A DNA stretch of 64,000 bases from Psychromonas sp. CNPT3 (GTDB lineage Bacteria; Pseudomonadota; Gammaproteobacteria; Enterobacterales; Psychromonadaceae), in contig NC_020802.1 of the NCBI RefSeq assembly GCF_000153405.2, forward strand, positions 701,883 to 765,882. Reading direction: 5' to 3'. The notes under the pieces are model-generated. The model made no database searches. It was not told the DNA's origin and saw only the letters and a program-made list of their open reading frames with translations. Below, in pieces: positions 45,872 to 55,547 of the stretch. Position 1 is the stretch's first letter. Each line of letters begins with the position of its first letter. A program made the translations under genes and the position numbers.

Positions 45872-47782
45872 ATGAAACATTATAGAGTGCTACAATATCG
45901 CACTGTTATTTGTAAAATTTATAATAAATTTTGGAGTGATTTTAGAGTGTCTATAAAACAACGTATTCATGCCCACGCTTGGTTTATCCTGTTTAATGCA
46001 TTGATAGCATTAATGGTAGCGACAAGGTATTTTACTTTTCTACCTGAATTTCCGTCAGATATAATGGGGGTGACATTTATTGTTGTCGCAACCTTTAGCC
46101 AAATGGCGCTGTTAGCGTTAGTGATGGGGCTTATTTCACTGCCGGTACTTTTATTGGGGAAAATGCCAAGGAATTTATTACAGGCTTTCATTGCATCGAT
46201 TGGCATTGCGTTTTTAATTATCGATACATTAGTGTTTGCGCAGTATCGCTTTCATATTAATGCGGTCGTGCTTGAGTTAGTGCTTTCTGGTCAAGTGGTT
46301 AGTTTTCCATTAGTCACCTGGTTGACTGTGATTGGCGGTATATTCCTGCTTTTACTTGCACAGTTTTCTTTGATCAATTGGCTTGAAAAACCGGCTGGCA
46401 TCACTCAGCATAGATTAGGGCGAAAATTTGCCATGATCATATTTTTTGCATTATTAGCGACACATGGAATCCATATTTGGGCTGCTGCCAATGCATATCA
46501 GCCTGTGACTATGGTTAAACGATATCTTCCTCTCTTTTATCCCGCGACATCAAACTCTCTGATGAGAAAGTATGGATTGTTAAATGAAGAGGCACTATCT
46601 CGTCAAAATGCGATGAAAATAAGCGTTAAAAGTGATCTTAATTATCCATTAAAGCCATTACAGACTGTGCCAGTTGATAAGCCGGTTAATATTATGTTTT
46701 TAGTGGTGGATTCATGGCGTGCGGATACGTTTAATGCTGAAAATACCCCTAATATGTGGAAATATGCACAATCTGGCATGATTTTTAAGCATCACCTTTC
46801 AACGGGTAATGCGACACGCACCGGAATTTTTGGCCTTTTCTACGGCATTCCCGGTACGTATTGGCATGGGTTTTTAGCGAATCAACAAGCGCCTGTGTTA
46901 TTAGATCGATTGCAAGCATTAAATTATGATTTAGGTATTTTTGCTGCTGCTCAGTTAAGAAAACCGGAGTTTGATCAAACCGTATTTCGTAACGTTGCTA
47001 ATTTGAGAATGGGTTCAAAAGGGAAAAGACCATCCGATTTAGATAAAGACCTGACTAAAGATTGGTTGCAGTGGTATAGCAACCGGGATAAAAGTAAACC
47101 CGCATTTTCATTTCTATTTTATGATGCGCCTCATGGTTATGATTTTCCAGATGACTACCCTCATCGTTTTGAGCCTATGCTGAGTGAGGTTGATTACTTA
47201 CAACTCAATAATGACACTGACACCACGCAATTTTTAAATCGTTATAAAACCAGCGTCCATTTTGTGGATAGTCTGGTAAAAAAAGTGTTAGATAAGCTTA
47301 AAGATAGCGGTGATTTGGATAATACCATCGTCATCATTACTGGCGATCACGCCCAAGAATTAAATGATAATAAACTCAACTTCTGGGGGCATAATAGTAA
47401 CTTTACCGATGCTCAGGTGCATGTCCCTTTTGCCATCATTGGTGCAAAAATAAAAAGTGAAACGATGCAATGGCAAGCTGATGATTTAACGAGTCACCAA
47501 GATGTGGTGCCGACATTAATGAAAAATTACTTAGGGGTGGGAAACTCACCGGGAGATTATTCGGTCGGTTTAGATCTTCTTGGTAAGCGAGTTGAGCGAC
47601 AGTGGATATTATCTTCTAATTATAGTGGTTACGCTATTTTAGAGAAGGGATCAATTTTGGAGGTGGGCGCAACCGGGCAGTATCAGTTGCTTGATAAAAC
47701 CAACCGACCAATAAAAGATCAAGAGATAAACTTTAAACACTTACAACAAGCGTTGCTAGAGATAAGCCGTTTTAATAAGTGA
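45872..47782 (+). CDS. yejM: YejM/LapC (PbgA)-family membrane sulfatase-fold protein
   Basis: 636 residues. Five N-terminal TM helices (DUF3413, about 35-205) are followed by a periplasmic sulfatase-like domain. In enterobacteria YejM senses periplasmic LPS and restrains LapB/FtsH proteolysis of LpxC. Unlike E. coli YejM, this one keeps alkaline-phosphatase-superfamily metal ligands: Asp280 (FLVVDSWR), Thr315 (GNATRTG), Asp492/His493 (TGDHAQE) and His507 (WGHNS). Start uncertain: ATG 45872 has a poor Shine-Dalgarno and GTG 45947 has GGAG upstream. Confidence 0.88.
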   Translation: MKHYRVLQYRTVICKIYNKFWSDFRVSIKQRIHAHAWFILFNALIALMVATRYFTFLPEFPSDIMGVTFIVVATFSQMALLALVMGLISLPVLLLGKMPRNLLQAFIASIGIAFLIIDTLVFAQYRFHINAVVLELVLSGQVVSFPLVTWLTVIGGIFLLLLAQFSLINWLEKPAGITQHRLGRKFAMIIFFALLATHGIHIWAAANAYQPVTMVKRYLPLFYPATSNSLMRKYGLLNEEALSRQNAMKISVKSDLNYPLKPLQTVPVDKPVNIMFLVVDSWRADTFNAENTPNMWKYAQSGMIFKHHLSTGNATRTGIFGLFYGIPGTYWHGFLANQQAPVLLDRLQALNYDLGIFAAAQLRKPEFDQTVFRNVANLRMGSKGKRPSDLDKDLTKDWLQWYSNRDKSKPAFSFLFYDAPHGYDFPDDYPHRFEPMLSEVDYLQLNNDTDTTQFLNRYKTSVHFVDSLVKKVLDKLKDSGDLDNTIVIITGDHAQELNDNKLNFWGHNSNFTDAQVHVPFAIIGAKIKSETMQWQADDLTSHQDVVPTLMKNYLGVGNSPGDYSVGLDLLGKRVERQWILSSNYSGYAILEKGSILEVGATGQYQLLDKTNRPIKDQEINFKHLQQALLEISRFNK

Positions 47783-48136
47783 ACAGGCATATGCACTATT
47801 GATTTTAAATTACGTGGTTTATGGTGATCGTTTACCATAAACAACGTGTTTTTCAATACATGATTTTCTCACTATTCTCGTTCATAGACGCGTTAATAAA
47901 GGTTAACGTTAGGGCGAATATTTAACCAATCTCGCATTTTTATTGTTAAGGGAGATTGCGCAGGATAACAAAGGCCGACTGCATTATTTAACTGATTTTA
48001 AATTCGTAACAGAGGCTCCATATCTGCCTTTTTCTCTGTTGTAATTTGAGAAAGAAAACACTTTTCGAGCGGAGGAATATAAACCTCTATCTGCACCTCT
48101 GTATTTAGTTACCTGCATAGGCTTCTAACTGTGTTG
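47783..48136. other. Intergenic yejM-rrtA
   Basis: 354 nt between convergent genes. Only a hairpin at 47812-47853 was recognised. Confidence 0.6.
47812..47853 (+). terminator. Probable terminator of yejM
   Basis: GTTTATGGT / ACCATAAAC 9-bp stem, extended by ACG/CGT, then GTTTTTC. Confidence 0.7.
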
Positions 48137-48715
48137 TTATCGCGTGGATAATGCTTTGAGAACGCTTATATTTTGTAGTATAAAAAAAGCAATGCCAGCA
48201 AGCGCGCCATATAAATGCGCATTCGTTAAAACAGGCGCGTTAATGAGCTCTATCGTCATGGCGTTTGCACCGTAGACTTGCTCGTAACTTATCTTCGCAA
48301 ATATACAGAGACCTAAAAGATAGCCCCACCGATCTTTTTTAGTGATGTCTGAGCAGACGCCAAAACTAAATAATCCATGTAGCACACCAGAAAAGCCAAC
48401 ATACCAGAGGGTATTTGGATCGAAGTAAAAAATCATAACACTAATAAAAGCACTATTAAAAATAATCATGGGTATCAATCGTACTTTTTTGAACGTATCG
48501 ATAAATAAAAATACGCAAACCAATAATCCACTGATATTCATTAACAGGTGGTTAAAATTAGTATGGCAAAAAGTTGCCGTTATTAAGCGCCAAAATTCTA
48601 ACTCTTGTAAGCCAGTATGGTAGAATGCTAAGTATTGCATCGCACTGGGTTGTAAAAAATAAACAATCAAAGTGAGACTGATAAGTAGAGTGAGTTCAAT
48701 AAGTAAAGAGCGCAT
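48137..48715 (-). CDS. rrtA: Rhombosortase
   Basis: 192-residue rhomboid-type intramembrane serine protease, six TM helices. HLLMN (His56/Asn60), catalytic Ser109 in VGFSGVLHG and His167 in TNAHLYG. The GFSGVLHG version and short length mark the rhombosortase subfamily, which cleaves C-terminal GlyGly-CTERM anchors on exported, usually type II-secreted, proteins. No GlyGly-CTERM substrate is encoded in the window. Divergent from tapT with 30 nt between. Confidence 0.87.
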   Translation of the reverse strand: MRSLLIELTLLISLTLIVYFLQPSAMQYLAFYHTGLQELEFWRLITATFCHTNFNHLLMNISGLLVCVFLFIDTFKKVRLIPMIIFNSAFISVMIFYFDPNTLWYVGFSGVLHGLFSFGVCSDITKKDRWGYLLGLCIFAKISYEQVYGANAMTIELINAPVLTNAHLYGALAGIAFFILQNISVLKALSTR

Positions 48716-48745
48716 TAATATCCTTTTCTAAAGAGATTTTTTAGT

Positions 48746-49360
48746 ATGAGCAAAAGATTGCGTTGTGTAACGTGTTTAAAAGCACTATCAGCATGTATCT
48801 GTAACACCATCAAACAACTAGATAATCAATATTTTTTACATATATTACAAGATCCTAGTGAACATAAAAAAGCGATAGGAACGGCTAAAATCTTATCACT
48901 ATCATTACTGCGCGTTAAAATAAGTACAGCAACACATTTTAATGAGCAAGATTTTGACCTTAATAATTGTTTTTTAGTTTTCCCTGGGGAAGATGCTATC
49001 CTCGCAGAGAAACTTAGCCCACAGTATAAGGTTGATCAATATAGTCAATTTATTTTGCTCGATGGCAGTTGGAAAAAAGCCCATAAATTGTTAATGAATA
49101 ATCCTTTTTTACTAAAATTGCCAAAAGTTTCATTTTCGATCTACCAAAAAAGTGCCTATCGTATTCGTAAATCGCCACGAGAAGATGGTTTATCAACGGT
49201 TGAAGCGGGTTATTATTTATTATCACAATTAGAAAATTCAGAGACTAAATATCAACCGTTATTAGAGAGTTTTAATGCCATGATAGATTACCAAATACAG
49301 AGAATGCCCAGTGGCCTTTACGAAAAAAATTATTTGCAAGGAGAGTCTGAATGTCGATAA
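48746..49360 (+). CDS. tapT: DTW-domain tRNA-uridine aminocarboxypropyltransferase
   Basis: 204 residues. Zinc-binding cysteine cluster at the N-terminus (RCVTCLKALSACIC), LVFPGEDA and the DxTW-type motif as DGSWKKAH (Ser in place of Thr), then SAYRIRKSPREDGLSTVEA. TapT/YfiP makes acp3U47 in tRNA from SAM. It overlaps arfB by 10 nt, so the two are translationally coupled. Confidence 0.88.
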   Translation: MSKRLRCVTCLKALSACICNTIKQLDNQYFLHILQDPSEHKKAIGTAKILSLSLLRVKISTATHFNEQDFDLNNCFLVFPGEDAILAEKLSPQYKVDQYSQFILLDGSWKKAHKLLMNNPFLLKLPKVSFSIYQKSAYRIRKSPREDGLSTVEAGYYLLSQLENSETKYQPLLESFNAMIDYQIQRMPSGLYEKNYLQGESECR

Positions 49361-49770
49361 AAATTTCTAATGGAGTAGAAATTGCTGATTGGCAGTATGT
49401 GCTTACTGCTATCCGTGCACAAGGCGCGGGAGGGCAAAATGTCAATAAAGTCTCGAGTGCTATCCATTTGCGTTTTGATATAAAAAGCTCGACGTTACCC
49501 GCTTTTTATAAGCAACGTTTATTAGCGTTATCGGATCATCGTATCACGGCTGATGGTGTGATCATTATTAAAGCGCAACAACATCGCACTCAAGAAAAAA
49601 ATAGGCAAGATGTTTTATTGCGTTTAAAAGCCTTAATTTTAGAGGCGACGGTTATCCAAAAAAAGCGCAGAGCAACAAAAGCCACTAAATCCTCACAACG
49701 CCGACGTATGGATAAGAAAACATTGCGCGGTAAAACAAAAAACTTACGTAATAAACACATCGATTATTAG
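49351..49770 (+). CDS. arfB: Ribosome rescue peptidyl-tRNA hydrolase ArfB
   Basis: 139 residues, equal in size to E. coli YaeJ. The catalytic GGQ is in RAQGAGGQNVNKVSSAIHL; the C-terminal basic tail (KKRRATKATKSSQRRR onwards) enters the mRNA channel of stalled ribosomes. It releases nascent chains on truncated mRNAs. RBS AAGGAGAG lies inside the tapT 3' end. Confidence 0.94.
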   Translation: MSIKISNGVEIADWQYVLTAIRAQGAGGQNVNKVSSAIHLRFDIKSSTLPAFYKQRLLALSDHRITADGVIIIKAQQHRTQEKNRQDVLLRLKALILEATVIQKKRRATKATKSSQRRRMDKKTLRGKTKNLRNKHIDY

Positions 49771-50095
49771 TTTATTTATTTGTTTATATATATCTTCACC
49801 TTTTCTTTTTATCTTACGGTTTAAATTCAATAGAAATACGCATAATTTTGTTATTAAAAGCAAGGGAGATCCTCACAAAAACTTGATGTTAGTGTTGTTA
49901 TGGCACGAATCAATAGGATCTAAATTTAAGTGCGGTTATTTTTTTGATGGTTATATGACAATATATTTTTTGACACTTTGTGTATTTCAGCGTAAAACGC
50001 GTAACAACTCATTAACAAAGATCGCTCGGGTTTGCTAGCCTTTGAACAGTTTGCGCCTAATTATTAATCGGGCTCTTTATTGTCGACTCAATTCT

Positions 50096-50109
50096 TTGAC
50101 ACAGATCAA
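50096..50109. promoter_or_regulatory. Possible FNR-type site upstream of pdhR
   Basis: TTGAC-ACAG-ATCAA, one mismatch to TTGAT-N4-ATCAA. E. coli pdhR-aceEF-lpd is FNR-repressed, which makes the site plausible. Confidence 0.5.
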
Positions 50110-50159
50110 CTTAAACTAGACAATTGTTTAAAAAATTGTTAATTTGTTCGTCATAAGTG

Positions 50160-50176
50160 AATTGGTCATACCATTT
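50160..50176. promoter_or_regulatory. PdhR operator
   Basis: AATTGGTCATACCATTT, one mismatch to the PdhR consensus ATTGGT-N3-ACCAAT. It lies 24 nt before the pdhR ATG, so autoregulation by pyruvate is expected. Confidence 0.8.
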
Positions 50177-50199
50177 TACAATAGAGCAATAAGGGTCGC

Positions 50200-50964
50200 A
50201 TGGCTTACGCAAAAATTAAGAAACCTAAATTGGCAGATGTCATAGAAGATCGCATCGAAGCGATGATCTTAGAAGGGACTCTCGCTGTAGGAGAAAAGTT
50301 ACCTCCTGAGCGTTCTCTTGCTGAGCAGTTTGATGTATCTCGTCCTTCTTTACGTGAAGCTATCCAACGTTTAGAGAGCAAAGGTCTTTTAATGCGCCGC
50401 CAAGGTGGAGGCACTTATGTTCAAGCGCATTTGCATAAGAAATTAGCAGACCCACTTTTTGAATTATTAAATTCAAATCCTAGGTCGCAATATGATCTTC
50501 TTGAATTTCGCTATGCTATAGAAGGCGTATCTGCTTATTTTTCAGCGTTGCGTGGTAATGTTGACGATTTAAGTAAAATAAAAACGTGTTTTGATGCGAT
50601 TGAGAGTGCTCAAAAAAATAATGATTTAGAGTTAGAGATCCAGCAGATCACGCTTTTTCATATGGCTGTCATAGAAGCATCGCACAATGTTGTCTTTTTA
50701 CATTTGGCCAGAAGCATAAAACCATTATTAGAAAAAAATATTGCCGATAATATTAAGCAGTTATATCGGGTTCCTGAGGTTGCGAACAAGATACATCAAC
50801 ATAGAGTACAGTTATTAGAGGCAATATTGTCGAAGTTACCCTTAGTTGCACAAAACGCATCAGCGCAACACTTAATTTATATAGAAGAAACGCGTTCGTT
50901 AATGCTCGATGAAAAAAGTATTTTTAAATGTGAATTAGGATCATTGCATTTAGATAAAAAGTAA
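50200..50964 (+). CDS. pdhR: Pyruvate dehydrogenase complex repressor PdhR
   Basis: 254 residues, GntR/FadR family. N-terminal winged helix (KLPPERSLAEQFDVSRPSLREAIQRLESKGLL, quoted in part: SLREAIQRLESKGLL) and a C-terminal FCD helical ligand domain (LLEFRYAIEG, HMAVIEASHN, HRVQLLEAI). It represses pdhR-aceEF-lpd and pyruvate relieves it. It stands at the head of the pyruvate dehydrogenase operon with its own operator upstream. Confidence 0.95.
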   Translation: MAYAKIKKPKLADVIEDRIEAMILEGTLAVGEKLPPERSLAEQFDVSRPSLREAIQRLESKGLLMRRQGGGTYVQAHLHKKLADPLFELLNSNPRSQYDLLEFRYAIEGVSAYFSALRGNVDDLSKIKTCFDAIESAQKNNDLELEIQQITLFHMAVIEASHNVVFLHLARSIKPLLEKNIADNIKQLYRVPEVANKIHQHRVQLLEAILSKLPLVAQNASAQHLIYIEETRSLMLDEKSIFKCELGSLHLDKK

Positions 50965-51033
50965 TCATTTCGACTGCTTATTAAAGGTAAATTTTAATAC
51001 AGTAAGTAATCGAAATAATTACTAAACCAACCA

Positions 51034-51051
51034 CTTGATCTTTAGATCAAG
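51034..51051. promoter_or_regulatory. Palindrome in pdhR-aceE gap
   Basis: CTTGATCT-TT-AGATCAAG, perfect 8-bp arms, 29 nt before the aceE ATG. It may be an operator or mRNA hairpin; the N6 spacing between TTGAT and ATCAA excludes a canonical FNR site. Confidence 0.5.
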
Positions 51052-51079
51052 ATTTTCAGTAATAGAGAAGGAATGTGTC

Positions 51080-53743
51080 ATGATTGACATTTTAAACAGT
51101 GATATTGATGCTCAAGAAACTTCAGAATGGCTTGACGCACTAGCGACCATCCTTGAAGATGAAGGCTCTGAGCGTGCACAATTTATACTTGAAAAAGTAA
51201 TTGAGAAAGCGCGTTCAGAAGGCGTTAATTTAGCACATGGTATTAATACTAATTATGTAAATACCATTGCTCTTAGCCAAGAGCCTGCATATCCGGGTGA
51301 TATGAAACTTGAGCAACGTATTCGTTCAATCATTCGTTGGAATGCGATAATGATTGTTATGCGCGCTTCAAAAAAAGAGCTTGATTTAGGGGGGCATATG
51401 GCCTCTTACCAATCAGCAGCTGCTTTTTATGAAGTATGTTTTAACCACTTTTTCAGAGCTGCCAATGCGACTGATGGTGGCGATCTCGTTTATTACCAAG
51501 GGCATATTTCTCCTGGTATTTACGCGCGCGCATTTGTTGAAGGGCGTTTAAGTGCTGCCCAGTTAGATAATTTCCGCCAAGAAGTAGGCGGTGAAGGTCT
51601 TCCTTCTTACCCGCATCCTAAATTGTTACCTGAGTTTTGGCAGTTCCCAACCGTATCAATGGGACTTGGTCCTATCTCGGCTATTTATCAAGCGCGATTC
51701 TTAAAATATTTAGACGGACGTGGACTTAAAAATACCACTGCTCAGCGTGTTTATGCATTCTTGGGTGATGGCGAAATGGATGAGCCTGAATCACGCGGTT
51801 CGTTATCTTTTGCATCACGTGAGAAGCTTGATAACTTATGTTTCCTTATCAACTGTAACTTACAGCGTTTAGATGGCCCTGTTATCGGTAACGGTAGTAT
51901 TATCCAAGAGTTAGAAGGCTTATTTACTGGCGCAGGCTGGAACGTTATTAAAGTTATCTGGGGTAGTAATTGGGATGCTTTAATTGCAAAAGATAGCACG
52001 GGTAAATTATTACAATTAATGAACGAAACTGTTGATGGTGATTACCAGACCTTTAAATCAAAAGATGGCGCGTATGTACGTGAACATTTCTTTGGAAAAT
52101 ACCCAGAAACGGCAGCCCTTGTTGCCGATATGAGTGATACTGAAATATTCGCACTTAAACGTGGCGGACATGATGTATCAAAACTCTATGCTGCGTTTAA
52201 AAATGCAGAAGATACAGCAGGCAAACCAACGGTTATCTTAGCTAAAACAGTTAAAGGTTACGGTATGGGTGAAGCTGCTGAGGGTAAAAATATTGCCCAT
52301 GGCGTGAAAAAGATGAAACATGCAACGCTACTTAGCTTGCGTGATCGTTTAGGTTTACAAGATATTCTGAGTGATGAAAAAGTTGAAACACTTCCTTACT
52401 TAACATTAGAAGAAGGCAGCGTCGAGCATACCTATTTACATGCTCGTCGTGAGGCATTAAAAGGTTATACGCCAAAGCGCCTGAAGAAATTCACTGAAAA
52501 ACTCGAAGTGCCAACACTTGAGAAATTTGCGCCTTTACTAAAAGAGCAAAAACGTGAAATTTCAACCACAATGGCTTATGTTCGGATCTTAAATACATTA
52601 CTTAAAGATAAAAACATTGGTAAAAACATTGTGCCAATCATTGCTGATGAAGCACGTACTTTTGGTATGGAAGGTTTATTCCGTCAAGTTGGTATTTATA
52701 ACCCGAATGGCCAAGAATATACGCCAGAAGATCGTGGCGTTGTTTCTTACTACAAAGAAGCTACATCAGGACAAGTGTTACAAGAAGGGATCAATGAGCT
52801 TGGCTCAATGTCTTCTTGGGTAGCGGCTGCCACGTCATACAGTACTAATGATTTACCAATGATCCCATTTTACATCTATTACTCAATGTTTGGTTTTCAA
52901 CGCATTGGTGATATGGCTTGGCTTGCTGGCGATCAACAAGCACGTGGTTTCTTATTAGGTGCTACAGCGGGTCGTACTACACTAAATGGTGAAGGCTTAC
53001 AGCATGAAGATGGGCACAGTCACATTCAAGCAAATACGATCCCAAATTGTATTAGTTATGATCCAACGTTTGCTTATGAGCTCGCCGTTATTGTACAAGA
53101 CGGTATTGCGCGCATGTATGGTGAAACACAGGAAAATGTTTTCTATTACATCACTGTTATGAACGAAAATTATGCAATGCCTGCAATGCCTGAAGGCGTT
53201 GAAGAAGGTATTCGTAAAGGTATTTATAAATTAGAGTCTCATACGGGTACTACTAAAGTACAGTTATTAAGCTCTGGCTCTATTATGAATGAAGTTCGTA
53301 AAGCAGCTCAAATACTAAGTGAAGAATATGATGTCGCTTCAGATATATTCTCGGTAACCTCATTTAATGAATTAACCCGTGATGGTCAAGATATTGAACG
53401 TAAGAATATGTTGCATCCTGAAGATAAAGCGCAGGTTCCGTACATTACGCAAGTATTAGGTGATGCCGCAACGATTGCTGCGACGGATTATATGAAAAAC
53501 TATGCAGAGCAAGTACGTGCATTCATCCCATCAAGCACTTATAAAGTGTTGGGTACGGATGGATTTGGTCGTTCAGATAGTCGTGCTAATTTACGTCTGC
53601 ATTTTGAAGTTAATGCAAGTTATGTCGTGATTGCTGCCCTTTCTGAACTTGCTAAACGTGGTGAGATCAAAACGTCTGTGGTAACAGGCGCTATCGCTAA
53701 GTTTAACATTGACACAAACAAAATTAATCCATTGTTTGCATAA
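51080..53743 (+). CDS. aceE: Pyruvate dehydrogenase E1 component
   Basis: 887 residues, the same length as E. coli AceE (homodimeric E1). The TPP motif is GDGEMDEPESRG; LNGEGLQHEDGHSH and GTDGFGRSD are typical active-site segments. It decarboxylates pyruvate and reductively acetylates the E2 lipoyl groups. ATG 51080 follows AAGGAA; the in-frame TTG 51035 lies within the palindrome and is rejected. Confidence 0.97.
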   Translation: MIDILNSDIDAQETSEWLDALATILEDEGSERAQFILEKVIEKARSEGVNLAHGINTNYVNTIALSQEPAYPGDMKLEQRIRSIIRWNAIMIVMRASKKELDLGGHMASYQSAAAFYEVCFNHFFRAANATDGGDLVYYQGHISPGIYARAFVEGRLSAAQLDNFRQEVGGEGLPSYPHPKLLPEFWQFPTVSMGLGPISAIYQARFLKYLDGRGLKNTTAQRVYAFLGDGEMDEPESRGSLSFASREKLDNLCFLINCNLQRLDGPVIGNGSIIQELEGLFTGAGWNVIKVIWGSNWDALIAKDSTGKLLQLMNETVDGDYQTFKSKDGAYVREHFFGKYPETAALVADMSDTEIFALKRGGHDVSKLYAAFKNAEDTAGKPTVILAKTVKGYGMGEAAEGKNIAHGVKKMKHATLLSLRDRLGLQDILSDEKVETLPYLTLEEGSVEHTYLHARREALKGYTPKRLKKFTEKLEVPTLEKFAPLLKEQKREISTTMAYVRILNTLLKDKNIGKNIVPIIADEARTFGMEGLFRQVGIYNPNGQEYTPEDRGVVSYYKEATSGQVLQEGINELGSMSSWVAAATSYSTNDLPMIPFYIYYSMFGFQRIGDMAWLAGDQQARGFLLGATAGRTTLNGEGLQHEDGHSHIQANTIPNCISYDPTFAYELAVIVQDGIARMYGETQENVFYYITVMNENYAMPAMPEGVEEGIRKGIYKLESHTGTTKVQLLSSGSIMNEVRKAAQILSEEYDVASDIFSVTSFNELTRDGQDIERKNMLHPEDKAQVPYITQVLGDAATIAATDYMKNYAEQVRAFIPSSTYKVLGTDGFGRSDSRANLRLHFEVNASYVVIAALSELAKRGEIKTSVVTGAIAKFNIDTNKINPLFA

Positions 53744-53770
53744 CCATTTTGCAAAAACTTAATGTTAAGT

Positions 53771-53800
53771 GCGAGTCTGTCGTCATAAAATAAGACTCGC
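53771..53800 (+). other. Intercistronic stem-loop aceE-aceF
   Basis: GCGAGTCT / AGACTCGC, 8-bp perfect stem. Only TTTAG follows, so it is more likely an RNA-stability or partial-termination element than a full terminator. Confidence 0.55.
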
Positions 53801-53839
53801 TTTAGCTTGAGTATTTAGCGTATTTTTAGGAAAAATATT

Positions 53840-55423
53840 ATGTCTGAATTAAAAGAATTTTTACTCCCTGATATTGGCTCTGATGCAGCTGATGTAACTG
53901 AAATTTTAGTTTCTGTGGGAGACATGATCAAAGAAGATCAAGATATTATCTCACTTGAAGGTGATAAAGCGTCAATGGATGTGCCAGCAGCATTTGCAGG
54001 TAAAGTCGTTGAAATTAAAATGAACGTGGGTGACAGTGTTTCTGAAGGCCAAGTTGTTATCATCGTTGATGTTGCAGGTAGCGCATCAACGGATGCACCT
54101 GTCGTCGCTCCAAGAGTTGTAGCCCCTGTTGAAGCGCTAAGTGCTTCTGCAAGCGTTGAAGTCGTTGAAGTTTGTTTACCTGATATTGGTGGTGATGAAG
54201 TTGAAGTGACTGAAGTATTAGTTGCAGTAGGCGATATCATTGAAGCTGATCAAGATATTTTATCTGTTGAAGGCGATAAAGCGTCAATGGATGTACCCGC
54301 GCCTTTTGCGGGTGTTGTAAAAGAAATTAAAATTTCAGCGGGCGATAAAGTATCTGAAGGCACTTTATTATTAATGTTGGAAGTACAAGCAAGTGGCGCA
54401 CCTGTTGCACCTGTTGCAACTGTTGCATCTGCTCCGGTTGTAGCCGAAGTTGCAGCGCCTAAAGCAGCGCCAGCGCCGGTTGTTGCACCAACGCCTGCAC
54501 TAGCACCAGCAGATATCAAAGCGTCTCCATCAGTACGCCGTATCGCACGTGAGTTCGATATTGAGCTGGGCGCAATCACCGCGACTGGCCGTAAAGGACG
54601 TATCAGTAAAGAAGACGTTCAAAAATATGTTAAACGTCAGCTACAAATCGCTAAAAGTGGCGGTGGCACGGGTAATGGTCTACAAGTATTAGCTTATGCC
54701 AATATTGATTATTCTAAGTTTGGTGATGTAGAAATTAAGCCGTTATCGCGTATACAAAAAATATCTGGCCCAACATTACATCGTAACTGGGTAACTATTC
54801 CACATGTAACGCAGTTTGATGAAGCCGATATCACAGAGCTTGAAGCGTTCCGTAAAGAGCAAAATGCAATCGCCGCTAAAAAAGATCTTGGTCTTAAAAT
54901 TAGCCCGCTTGTATTTATGATGAAAGCGGTAGCTAAAGCATTACAACAATACCCTAACTTTAACTCTGCATTATCAAGTGATGGTGAAAGTATTGTGTTG
55001 AAAAAATACTTCAATATCGGTATTGCGGTTGATACGCCAAATGGTTTAGTTGTTCCTGTTGTAAAAGATGTACTTAATAAAGGCATCTATGATATTTCTC
55101 GTGAATTAGGCGAAATATCTAAAAAAGCACGTGCAGGTAAATTAACCGCTAAAGATATGCAAGGTGGTAGTATGACTATATCAAGCCTTGGCGGTATTGG
55201 TGGTACACAATTTACACCTATCGTAAATGCACCTGAAGTTGCTATTTTAGGTGTTTCTAAATCAGCAATGAAACCGGTTTGGAATGGTACTGAGTTTAAA
55301 CCTCGTTTGATGGTGCCACTTGCATTATCTTACGATCATCGTGTTATTGACGGTGCTGATGGCGCGCGTTTCATTACGGCTATTAATAACTATCTAGCAG
55401 ATCTACGTACATTAATTTTATAA
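53840..55423 (+). CDS. aceF: Pyruvate dehydrogenase E2, dihydrolipoamide acetyltransferase
   Basis: 527 residues. Two lipoyl domains (lysines in GDKASMDVP, about residues 43 and 149) are joined by Ala/Pro/Val linkers, followed by a peripheral-subunit-binding domain ([18 protein letters not shown], about 230-265) and a catalytic CAT domain with the [12 protein letters not shown] active site. E. coli AceF has three lipoyl domains, so this version is shorter by one. It forms the complex core binding AceE and Lpd. Confidence 0.96.
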   Translation: MSELKEFLLPDIGSDAADVTEILVSVGDMIKEDQDIISLEGDKASMDVPAAFAGKVVEIKMNVGDSVSEGQVVIIVDVAGSASTDAPVVAPRVVAPVEALSASASVEVVEVCLPDIGGDEVEVTEVLVAVGDIIEADQDILSVEGDKASMDVPAPFAGVVKEIKISAGDKVSEGTLLLMLEVQASGAPVAPVATVASAPVVAEVAAPKAAPAPVVAPTPALAPADIKASPSVRRIAREFDIELGAITATGRKGRISKEDVQKYVKRQLQIAKSGGGTGNGLQVLAYANIDYSKFGDVEIKPLSRIQKISGPTLHRNWVTIPHVTQFDEADITELEAFRKEQNAIAAKKDLGLKISPLVFMMKAVAKALQQYPNFNSALSSDGESIVLKKYFNIGIAVDTPNGLVVPVVKDVLNKGIYDISRELGEISKKARAGKLTAKDMQGGSMTISSLGGIGGTQFTPIVNAPEVAILGVSKSAMKPVWNGTEFKPRLMVPLALSYDHRVIDGADGARFITAINNYLADLRTLIL

Positions 55424-55436
55424 TTTAAGCTCAGTG

Positions 55437-55472
55437 GCGATATGTTAGATGTCTTTCATCAAGGCATATCGC
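55437..55472 (+). other. Intercistronic stem-loop aceF-lpdA
   Basis: GCGATATG / CATATCGC 8-bp perfect stem with a 20-nt loop, just after the aceF stop and without a T-tract. Confidence 0.5.
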
Positions 55473-55547
55473 ACACTAATTATATTTATATTTTCTAAAT
55501 AATGTTATCTGGTCGGCATTTGTCGAGCATATATTTTGCATTTATTT

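Larger units (their letters stand above)
49771..50199. other. Intergenic upstream of pdhR
   Basis: 429 nt. It holds a possible FNR site (50096-50109) and a PdhR box (50160-50176). No gene or arfB terminator was recognised. Confidence 0.65.

Noticed and set aside
51035-51079. N-terminal extension of AceE from TTG 51035
   Set aside because: It falls in a palindrome and lacks a Shine-Dalgarno; ATG 51080 with AAGGAA gives exactly 887 residues as in E. coli.
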